5,361 nucleotides of DNA. It comes from Caldifarciminota bacterium (GTDB taxonomy: Bacteria > Hydrothermota > 32-111 > QNBC01). Under the pieces are notes generated by a model that worked only from the letters and a program-made list of their open reading frames with translations, was not told where the DNA came from and did no database searches. Shown piece by piece: positions 1 to 5,361 of this stretch. A program made the translations under genes and the position numbers. The stretch spans positions 1-5,361 of the forward strand of contig JAGLYS010000038.1 of assembly GCA_023132105.1 (NCBI GenBank), read 5' to 3'. Within the stretch, counting starts at the first letter, position 1. Each line of letters begins with the position of its first letter.

Positions 1-10
1 AAAAGCTATT

Positions 11-16
11 TATAAT
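11..16 (+). promoter_or_regulatory. Candidate -10 box (TATAAT) of the Kelch protein gene
   Basis: A perfect sigma-70 consensus hexamer, TATAAT, lies 28 nt before the ATG of the Kelch gene. Transcription would start near position 23, giving a leader of about 20 nt that contains the Shine-Dalgarno site. The matching -35 box would lie left of the window, so only half of the promoter can be judged. The surroundings are AT-rich, which makes a chance match possible. Confidence 0.4.
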
Positions 17-34
17 CTAAATTTTAACCACTAT

Positions 35-39
35 GGAGG
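35..39 (+). promoter_or_regulatory. Shine-Dalgarno site of the Kelch protein gene
   Basis: GGAGG is followed by four A residues and then ATG at 44. This fixes the start: the next in-frame Met (residue 5, position 56) would be 16 nt away, and using it would remove the basic residues K2 and R3 of the signal peptide. The protease gene has the same GGAGG core and the same 4-nt spacing. Confidence 0.85.
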
Positions 40-43
40 AAAA

Positions 44-2809
44 ATGAAGAGAAACATGATTTTATTTTCACTTTGTTTTCTACTTATACTTACACCGGTT
101 TTATTCGCAACAAGTAATGCCGATGTTGCACCAAATCAAAAAGTACTAACAAAAAGCAGCTCAAGTGCAATAATCCCGGGTCATCATCTTGAGAATACAT
201 TAAAAGGAACAAGAGGTGTATTATTGGCACAGATACCCGATACGCTTTTAGCAGCTGGTTATTTAAGTCAGCTTGATAGTTTATATCCTTTTGATTGTGA
301 TCTAACCGATGATATCGATCCGACAGGATTAAGTTGGTCGATAGATTCGATTACAACCTGGTGGCATAATTGGAACGGCTTTACAAATTGGGACAATGTT
401 CCCAACATACATTTCTTGGTATATGAAGACAGCGGAATAGGTACACCTATACCTAAAAATGTTGCTATTATGGAAATAGTCGTTGAAAAAGCTGATTATG
501 TAGCAACGGAAATTGATAGTGCTGCCGGCCAATGGAGAATAGATATGACTTTTCTAACACCCGTTGTAATACCGGGTGGAGCAAAGTATTGGATTGAGGT
601 TCAACCATCTAATGTTCTTTCTGTCAACGGACAAACAGGTTTAATGGGTCAGACAGGTATAGGGAATTTGCAGGAATCCTATTTAAGATGCCCTGCATTA
701 GGCTATAATGACTGGACTAATGCAACTACTGTATTTGGATCTACTGTTGAAGCGGGTTTCGTCCTCTATGGCAATGAACTTATCGGTAACTATTTCTGGG
801 ATTTCGAAGACGGGCCACAGGGCTGGATTCATACAAATGGACAGGCATTCCCCGAAGGCTGGGCGGTTCAGGCTTCAGGATTACATAGTAATGCCGTTTC
901 TCCTGATCCGGGTGATTCATCGATGTGGATTGATTCGGATGCTGCAGGTGGTGTAACAATTTTCGATACTTGCTATTCACCTGTTGTCGTTCCACCGACT
1001 AATATGCAATGGTTCAAATGGGGTTGCGGATACCAAAATTACGCTGGTGCGGATACATTCACAGTATGTTTCCAAACATTCTCAGGCGGAGTATGGCAAA
1101 CCCCCGTTGAAGTTGCTCGTTATAATAGTGATATAGGTCCTAATATATTGGATTCGGTTGATGTGTCGGCTTATATGACTGCTGACTCCATACAATTATT
1201 TTTTACATACAACAACGGAAATAATTCCTGGTATGCGTCATTTGATAATATTTTTCTGTTCGCACCTATCGGACATGATGTAGGTATTACAGCAATAACA
1301 GGTCCTCCATCAGGATTTGCAGGACCCGGAGATTATGATGTTATTGCTACGATTCATAATTTCGGACCGGTTCAGGAAACATTTAATGTAACGGCTACCG
1401 TTTATGATACAACGGATTCATGGAATCTGGTATTCACTCAAACTATTACATTAACGGATTTTGCATCGCTTGCAGATACAACCCACACATTCGGTTTGGT
1501 AACATTTGCAGATGCTCATATATATTATACCGAAGTATATACCGAACTTGTTGATGAAGTTCCATTTAATGACACATTATCGCAGTATACAGGTTGTACA
1601 ACAACATTTTGGGAAATAGGCACCGATATGCCATATACATCGAGTGGACCTTATGCCGGATATTCCACAATCGGAGGTAATTTGTGTTTACATGTATTCG
1701 GAGGTAATCCGGGACCACAGAATAATCACTATATCTTTGACGGGACTTCATGGACAGCAGGAACAGTACTCCCCACAGCATCTACTTATGGCGGATATTG
1801 CTCTGTTGATAATAAAATATATATGATCGGTGCAAGAACAGCTGGACCCGACGGTTTAATAACAATATATGATGTTGAACTTGACACTTATGCAACCAAA
1901 TCCCTACCAGGTACTATAGGAGATCCGGCAATTGCAACAAAAGATAATAATTATATATATATAATCGGCGGTTGCAGACCTTCCGGTTGGGTTCCGACGA
2001 CAATAGTAATGCTATATGATATCGCAGGAGATTCATTCTTCACAAGCGTAACACAATTACCGGCTGCCGATGCCAGAACATGTGCAACAGCAGGTTATAT
2101 TGGTAATGACACGATAATCGTTGCCGGTGGAATAGACAATACCAAAGGTTATACGAATGTAACTCTTATCGGCGTTGTCGATCCGACGGATCCTGCAAAT
2201 ATTACATGGTCTCATGGGATCGATAAACCGGGTACAGGTGTATATAGACTGGGTGGAGATGTCTGGAATGATAAATTCTATGTTACAGGTGGTTCTCCCT
2301 ATACTGCCGAAACGCATGTTTACGAATCGAATGTCGGATGGACAACCTTACCTGACAAGCCTACGGCTTGCTCTAATTTTGGTTGTGTAATGGTTCCGGT
2401 TTCTACTACAAAAGCCAATGAAGGACAACTTACGACTTCCGGAGGATATATCGGTTCTTATCTCTCAGTTTTTGAAATCTATCACACGGCAGATGTAACA
2501 GGTATACGGAAAATATCGGAAATCACTCCGGACAGATTCACTGTAAAACTTTTAAGCCCTGCAATTACATCCGGTGAAATAAAGATTTCATTAACTATGC
2601 AGGAAAATAGTTTTGTACATTTCAGTGTAATTAATACAGCTGGCAGAACAATTATAAAAGATACTTACAGCAGTATATCAGCTGGAAACCATACATTAAC
2701 CTGGAATGCAAAGGATTCCAATGGTAAAAAAGTTCCCGCAGGTACATATTTCTATCACATAGAAACAAAGAATAATACCGCAACGGGAAAACTTGTTATT
2801 ATAAAATAA
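44..2809 (+). CDS. Secreted multi-domain Kelch beta-propeller protein with FlgD-like C-terminal domain
   Basis: This is a probable exported surface or adhesion protein; no enzymatic activity can be assigned. Visible parts, in order: signal peptide at residues 1 to about 26 (K2-R3, hydrophobic 5-21, likely cut after SNA26); low-complexity linker (27-60); Trp-rich beta-sandwich (about 63-245) with the pattern FLVYEDSGIG...YWIEVQP...GFVLYG seen at the front of many FCB secreted proteins; jelly-roll or MAM-like domain (about 250-408) opening DFEDGPQGW and closing SFDNI; CARDB-like Ig domain (about 411-515) opening HDVGITAI and ending PFNDT; Kelch propeller (about 520-818); FlgD-Ig-like domain (about 820-921). 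The propeller has Gly-Gly-type strand ends at residues 553, 596 (Gly-Ala), 642, 695, 749 and 800, spaced 43-54 residues, fitting six blades. The last domain carries LTWNAKDSNGKKVPAGTYFY and ends in lysine, as FlgD-Ig or T9SS type A sorting domains do. Carbohydrate or protein binding is likely but inferred. The reading frame is intact with a TAA stop, and the gene converges on the protease gene. Confidence 0.92.
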   Translation: MKRNMILFSLCFLLILTPVLFATSNADVAPNQKVLTKSSSSAIIPGHHLENTLKGTRGVLLAQIPDTLLAAGYLSQLDSLYPFDCDLTDDIDPTGLSWSIDSITTWWHNWNGFTNWDNVPNIHFLVYEDSGIGTPIPKNVAIMEIVVEKADYVATEIDSAAGQWRIDMTFLTPVVIPGGAKYWIEVQPSNVLSVNGQTGLMGQTGIGNLQESYLRCPALGYNDWTNATTVFGSTVEAGFVLYGNELIGNYFWDFEDGPQGWIHTNGQAFPEGWAVQASGLHSNAVSPDPGDSSMWIDSDAAGGVTIFDTCYSPVVVPPTNMQWFKWGCGYQNYAGADTFTVCFQTFSGGVWQTPVEVARYNSDIGPNILDSVDVSAYMTADSIQLFFTYNNGNNSWYASFDNIFLFAPIGHDVGITAITGPPSGFAGPGDYDVIATIHNFGPVQETFNVTATVYDTTDSWNLVFTQTITLTDFASLADTTHTFGLVTFADAHIYYTEVYTELVDEVPFNDTLSQYTGCTTTFWEIGTDMPYTSSGPYAGYSTIGGNLCLHVFGGNPGPQNNHYIFDGTSWTAGTVLPTASTYGGYCSVDNKIYMIGARTAGPDGLITIYDVELDTYATKSLPGTIGDPAIATKDNNYIYIIGGCRPSGWVPTTIVMLYDIAGDSFFTSVTQLPAADARTCATAGYIGNDTIIVAGGIDNTKGYTNVTLIGVVDPTDPANITWSHGIDKPGTGVYRLGGDVWNDKFYVTGGSPYTAETHVYESNVGWTTLPDKPTACSNFGCVMVPVSTTKANEGQLTTSGGYIGSYLSVFEIYHTADVTGIRKISEITPDRFTVKLLSPAITSGEIKISLTMQENSFVHFSVINTAGRTIIKDTYSSISAGNHTLTWNAKDSNGKKVPAGTYFYHIETKNNTATGKLVIIK

Positions 2810-2822
2810 CAATGTGATATAA

Positions 2823-2843
2823 AAAGAATTATCTAAATTCTTT
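2823..2843 (+). other. Small AT-rich hairpin after the Kelch stop codon
   Basis: AAAGAATT (2823-2830) and AATTCTTT (2836-2843) form an 8-bp perfect stem with a 5-nt loop, starting 14 nt after the stop and directly ahead of the large terminator. It has one G-C pair only and no following U-run, so it is weak as a terminator. It could stabilise the 3' end or be a chance result of AT-rich sequence. Confidence 0.3.
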
Positions 2844-2844
2844 C

Positions 2845-2890
2845 TAATCAAAAAGAGAGGTGGATAAAAGTCTACCTCTCTTTTTGATTA
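2845..2890. terminator. Bidirectional rho-independent terminator shared by the two convergent genes
   Basis: The arms TAATCAAAAAGAGAGGT (2845-2861) and ACCTCTCTTTTTGATTA (2874-2890) are perfect 17-bp reverse complements. In rightward RNA the stem extends by one G-U and two Watson-Crick pairs to 20 bp with a 6-nt loop (2865-2870). In leftward RNA the same extension meets an A-C mismatch. The GAGAGG core is preceded by five A and followed by five T, so each strand reads GC-richer hairpin then U-run. It lies 35 nt after the Kelch stop and 18 nt after the protease stop. Confidence 0.92.
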
Positions 2891-2908
2891 AACGGTGGTT
2901 TCGAGATT

Positions 2909-5074
2909 TTATCTAATTAAATTCATCTTTCGGGTAACAGAATAATTCACCCCTTTTATGTTCACAAAATAAATACCTCGAATCATATTGCCTATATCCA
3001 GACCGTTTTTCTTATATTGTGCGGATTTAACAACCCTTCCTGCAATATTCATTATACTTACATCAGCCATTGCTTCATTTATTCCAGATATAAGGAGAAC
3101 ATCATTCTTAACGAAGCATCTGATATTTTCACTCTTTCTTAACTGTGGTTTACTTACTATCCCCTGAGCATAATTTACAATCGCATTATAAACATCCATT
3201 TTACCGGACCCCCACCTGTTATTTGGAGTCGATCCCACAAACCCGTCGACCATAGCACTTGAAGTTAATATATCTCTAATTTCGGAAGGGTTAAAATTCG
3301 GAGACACTTCGAGTATCATTGCAATTGCTCCCGCAACATGCGGACATGCCTGACTTGTTCCCTGCATTATATAATGTTTACCATCCTGTTCCGTTGCTTT
3401 TTCAATATCGGTTCCACCGGTAATAGGATTCATCGTTGCATTCGAAGCTCTTGTAGATGCAATACCCATTCCAGGTGCGGCAATATCCGGTTTGATTACT
3501 CCGTCTCTACGGGGACCAGATGCGGAAAAATCAGCAATTGCTCCAATCGTAGGATCCCAAATACCCTGTGTAAGACCCGAATATGATTGCTGTGCCCCTG
3601 TCTCATCCGTCCATTCTTTCTTTGTTACATAAGCTGCCACGGAAATTATACTATCCGCTGTTGCAGGCATTGCAATAGTCATATTCATATCTACATTATC
3701 AACCATCGATGCCGAGTATACGATTGCACTCCACAAATGTGTCGTATTGCCACTCGAACTGTTGGCATGCAATCTAATAGTCCAATCGCCCGTATATCCG
3801 CCTCCGAGGAACGGTATCGATGTTACATCAAAAATTACAGCCATCTCTTTATCCCCGTTGTTCGGATCAGGCATATCTCCGTATATATATGCCGTTCCGT
3901 TACCATCAGGGAGATTTGAAACAACGGAATCACCTGCCGAAACAGGTCCGTAAACCGTTCCTCCATCAGGACTGATTACCGAAATTGTGAAATCATCGCT
4001 TCCATCGTGCCATATATCAACAATAACAGGCAATACACCGATAAAAAGTGACATTAACCAATCCTCGGTTCTAAAGCGTATATCAATATCACTACCATTG
4101 GGTACTGTAACCGCAGAATGAATACTGTCAGCACCTGAATTGCCGGCTGCGGCAGTAATTATTTTACCGGGACCTGTAAAACTATTCATTGCCAGTTCAA
4201 AACTTGTAGTGCCGTCGTGAGGTCCCGTATTCCCGCCAAGAGAAAGATTAACGGATGCGGGCATACCTAATTGATCTGCTTTTTGAAATATATAATTAAC
4301 ACCATCTATGATACTATTATCCATAAGATCGGTCTTTACAAAAATGATTGTTGCCTCGGGAGCTACTCCCGTATATGTATAAGCAGGTACACCGTTACCT
4401 GTTGACGCACCGTTGCCTGCGGCTATTCCACAGACATGTGTGCCATGACATGCATTGTTTGGATCATCTTCTTCATCACATTGTCCCGCATCGATTTGTG
4501 TATTGGTCCATTCCGCACCATATGTATATCCTGAGGGAGGTGTCCCTGTGGAATTATTTGTCTGATCCCATAAATATGCAATTCTGGAGTTACCGACAGC
4601 ATCCTTAAAATCATCCATTGACCAATCGATACCTGTATCCACAACACCGAGTACTACACCCTTACCTGTAAAACTTGAATCGTCATAAACAGGAGCCGAA
4701 CCATATCTGAGAAGATCCGCCTTTGTTTCAGGTGTACTTACATTCAAAAAAGTATTCAATATAATTGCACCATCGATTAATAATATGTTTTCATCCTTTT
4801 CCAATTTCAATAACTCTTCTTCGGTTATGAATGCCGTAGCTACATTACCTGATATTGTCTGAATATTATTTACATCGGGGATATATCCTTCTTTGAATTT
4901 AATAATAACGGGTATTTTGCCATCTCTTATTGCAACGGGTGTAATCTTAGTTAAACTTGTTTCCGTTTTACTTCTACTGCAAAGACCTGCTCTAAGAAGT
5001 GGTGATATCTTAGCACCCGATAAAAATATAATGTTTACAGTTACAAGTAAAATAGTTATATACAGCTTTTTCAT
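2909..5074 (-). CDS. Secreted subtilisin-family (S8) serine protease with inserted jelly-roll-like domain and T9SS-like sorting domain
   Basis: This is a predicted extracellular endopeptidase using the subtilase Asp-His-Ser triad. A signal peptide (residues 1-21, K2-K3, likely cut after SGA21) is followed by an inhibitor_I9-like prodomain (about 54-115) with NVATAFITEEELLKLEKDEN. The catalytic domain has D146 in VVDTGID, H210 in CHGTHVCG, oxyanion N312 in AAAGNSG, and S574 in GTSQACPHVAG, plus the conserved block GPRRDGVIKPDIAAPG (520-535). All key residues are present, so activity is expected. Between N312 and S574 sits an extra beta-rich stretch (about 318-472) with SDDFTISVISPDGG and YTGDWTIRLHA. 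A jelly-roll insert at this place is known in clostridial CspB-type subtilases, and the motifs also recall proprotein-convertase P domains. The C-terminal 75 or so residues, with VSIMNIAGRVV and RGIYFVNIKG, match a T9SS type A sorting domain. C199 and C209 flank the segment before the catalytic His and may form a disulfide. ATG at 5074 is set by a GAGGAGG site 4 nt upstream. Natural substrates are unknown. Confidence 0.95.
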   Translation of the reverse strand: MKKLYITILLVTVNIIFLSGAKISPLLRAGLCSRSKTETSLTKITPVAIRDGKIPVIIKFKEGYIPDVNNIQTISGNVATAFITEEELLKLEKDENILLIDGAIILNTFLNVSTPETKADLLRYGSAPVYDDSSFTGKGVVLGVVDTGIDWSMDDFKDAVGNSRIAYLWDQTNNSTGTPPSGYTYGAEWTNTQIDAGQCDEEDDPNNACHGTHVCGIAAGNGASTGNGVPAYTYTGVAPEATIIFVKTDLMDNSIIDGVNYIFQKADQLGMPASVNLSLGGNTGPHDGTTSFELAMNSFTGPGKIITAAAGNSGADSIHSAVTVPNGSDIDIRFRTEDWLMSLFIGVLPVIVDIWHDGSDDFTISVISPDGGTVYGPVSAGDSVVSNLPDGNGTAYIYGDMPDPNNGDKEMAVIFDVTSIPFLGGGYTGDWTIRLHANSSSGNTTHLWSAIVYSASMVDNVDMNMTIAMPATADSIISVAAYVTKKEWTDETGAQQSYSGLTQGIWDPTIGAIADFSASGPRRDGVIKPDIAAPGMGIASTRASNATMNPITGGTDIEKATEQDGKHYIMQGTSQACPHVAGAIAMILEVSPNFNPSEIRDILTSSAMVDGFVGSTPNNRWGSGKMDVYNAIVNYAQGIVSKPQLRKSENIRCFVKNDVLLISGINEAMADVSIMNIAGRVVKSAQYKKNGLDIGNMIRGIYFVNIKGVNYSVTRKMNLIR

Positions 5075-5078
5075 GAAT

Positions 5079-5085
5079 CCTCCTC
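5079..5085 (-). promoter_or_regulatory. Shine-Dalgarno site of the protease gene
   Basis: Read on the minus strand, GAGGAGG is followed by ATTC and then the ATG at 5074. This near-ideal anti-16S match supports the chosen start. Spacing from GGAGG to ATG is 4 nt, as in the Kelch gene. Confidence 0.85.
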
Positions 5086-5107
5086 AATTAAAGATTAATA
5101 TATTCAC

Positions 5108-5135
5108 ATCATAAGTATAAAATAGCTTATGTCCA
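5108..5135 (-). promoter_or_regulatory. Candidate sigma-70-type promoter of the protease gene
   Basis: On the minus strand TGGACA (5135-5130, 5 of 6 to TTGACA) is followed after 16 nt by TATGAT (5113-5108, 5 of 6 to TATAAT). Transcription would start near 5101, leaving a leader of about 27 nt that contains the Shine-Dalgarno site at a sensible place. The whole region is AT-rich (25 G/C in the 120 bases 5101-5220), so -10-like hexamers are common by chance. The paired spacing and the position relative to the gene raise the confidence. Confidence 0.55.
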
Positions 5136-5252
5136 AAAACAGTCTAAAATAGTGAAATAATTTGCAAATTATAAAATAATTACATAAGTGTTTTAACTAC
5201 GACATTTATATGATATTGATAATGCTTTTTTGCAATTTTTAAATTTTGGACA
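5130..5252. repeat. Outward-facing inverted pair of TTTTGGACA motifs
   Basis: TGTCCAAAA at 5130-5138 and TTTTGGACA at 5244-5252 are exact 9-bp reverse complements separated by 105 nt. The left copy, read leftward, contains the putative -35 box of the protease promoter. The right copy, read rightward, could be an equivalent -35 or binding site for a gene beyond the window, although the sequence 16 nt after it (TATTTC) is a poor -10. Alternatives are a two-site operator or the ends of a small decayed element; no target duplication was seen. Confidence 0.35.
5157..5172. promoter_or_regulatory. 16-bp perfect palindrome, candidate operator upstream of the protease promoter
   Basis: ATAATTTGCAAATTAT is a perfect dyad with no spacer, centred between 5164 and 5165. 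It lies 21 nt upstream of the putative -35 box, about 63 nt upstream of the inferred transcription start. A dimeric activator often binds at about that distance. It does not match the CRP, FNR or LexA consensus. AT-rich sequence makes short palindromes easier to obtain, but an unbroken 16-bp one in under 300 bases is uncommon. Confidence 0.4.
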
Positions 5253-5287
5253 CTTTTTCTATGAACAATATTTCGGATTTATATATT

Positions 5288-5320
5288 GTCATTGCAAGGA
5301 GTAAAACGGCAAATCAATAT
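5288..5320. repeat. Possible decayed dispersed repeat of the GTCATTGCGAGGAG type
   Basis: The stretch starting GTCATTGCAAGGAGTAAAAC and ending AAATCAATAT resembles, from memory, a dispersed intergenic repeat in many bacterial genomes. That repeat begins GTCATTGCGAGGAG, continues AAACGACGAAG and ends GCAATCTC. The ATTGC...CAAT ends are partly kept here (ATTGC at 5291, TCAAT at 5314), with several substitutions. No second copy exists in this window, so the call rests only on resemblance. Confidence 0.45.
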
Positions 5321-5334
5321 AAATTGAGATTCTG

Positions 5335-5361
5335 TGTAGAGACGCAATATTTTGCGTCTAA
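5335..5361. repeat. Palindromic intergenic repeat of the GTAGAGACGC type, cut by the window edge
   Basis: AGACGCAA (5340-5347) and TTGCGTCT (5352-5359) are perfect 8-bp inverted arms around a 4-nt loop, TATT. The left flank TGTAGAG (5335-5341) overlaps the arm and extends it outward. It resembles the dispersed palindromes with GTAGAGACGC ends that I recall from Bacteroidota, FCB and cyanobacterial genomes. The right flank reads TAA instead of the expected CTCTAC, so this copy is truncated or diverged, or the rest lies outside the window. A transcription terminator for a gene to the right is less likely, as no U-run is visible. Confidence 0.55.

Noticed and set aside
1952..1966. TATATATATATA-like tract in the Kelch gene
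   Set aside because: It encodes the regular beta-strand Tyr-Ile-Tyr-Ile-Ile just before a Gly-Gly of a propeller blade, so coding constraint explains it.
2057..2317. 86-residue open frame on the minus strand inside the Kelch gene
   Set aside because: It lies opposite conserved propeller blades and has the composition of a shadow frame.
3587..3919. 110-residue open frame on the plus strand inside the protease gene
   Set aside because: It is antisense to a well-conserved protease, its product is a Cys/His/Arg/Ile-rich sequence with no domain pattern, and no Shine-Dalgarno site precedes it.
4893..5114. 73-residue open frame on the plus strand across the protease start
   Set aside because: It overlaps the signal peptide and prodomain codons of the protease antisense, starts without a ribosome binding site, and shows no recognisable motif.
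5130..5252. Small transposable element with 9-bp terminal inverted repeats
   Set aside because: The inverted copies are short, no target-site duplication flanks them, and the left copy coincides with a plausible promoter box, so a regulatory reading fits better.
5101..5361. Possible small gene or RNA gene in the right intergenic region
   Set aside because: No frame with a ribosome binding site was found on either strand and no tRNA-like or riboswitch-like fold was recognised; the region is AT-rich and best explained by regulatory sites and repeats.

Overview
The window holds two large convergent genes for secreted, multi-domain surface proteins, separated by a shared bidirectional terminator. 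To the right lies an AT-rich intergenic region with promoter-like, palindromic and dispersed-repeat signals. There are no RNA genes, CRISPR arrays, transposases or broken genes that I can support.

Organism: both proteins have an N-terminal signal peptide and a C-terminal domain of the FlgD-Ig / type IX secretion (T9SS type A) kind. This combination is typical of the Fibrobacteres-Chlorobi-Bacteroidetes (FCB) superphylum and allied candidate phyla such as Cloacimonadota, Marinimicrobia or WOR-3. Both genes have a strong GGAGG ribosome binding site exactly 4 nt from ATG, and their promoter candidates look like sigma-70 hexamers. Bacteroidota proper usually has weak Shine-Dalgarno sites and a different -7/-33 promoter, so I lean to a non-Bacteroidota FCB relative. 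That placement is inference. No taxonomic marker gene is present.

Layout: 1-43 is a short leader with a TATAAT box and Shine-Dalgarno site. 44-2809 (+) encodes a 921-residue Kelch beta-propeller protein: signal peptide, N-terminal beta-sandwich, jelly-roll, CARDB-like domain, six Kelch-like blades, FlgD-like C-terminus. 2810-2908 is the 3' junction, with a small hairpin and a 17-bp perfect bidirectional terminator. 2909-5074 (-) encodes a 721-residue subtilisin-family (S8) protease: signal peptide, inhibitor-like prodomain, Asp/His/Asn/Ser catalytic residues D146, H210, N312 and S574, a jelly-roll-like insert inside the catalytic domain, and a T9SS-like sorting domain. 5075-5361 is non-coding as far as I can see. 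It holds the protease Shine-Dalgarno site and a promoter candidate, a 16-bp perfect palindrome, an inverted TTTTGGACA pair, and two repeat-like elements at the right edge.

Function together: both products should be exported and probably surface-attached or released by a C-terminal-signal pathway. The propeller protein looks like a binding or adhesive factor. The protease looks like an extracellular endopeptidase for nutrition or for processing surface proteins. They converge, so they are not an operon, and the sequence gives no direct evidence that one acts on the other. No clearly new system is evident. The points most worth checking are the regulatory structure upstream of the protease, the domain architectures, and the two different C-terminal domain types in adjacent genes.
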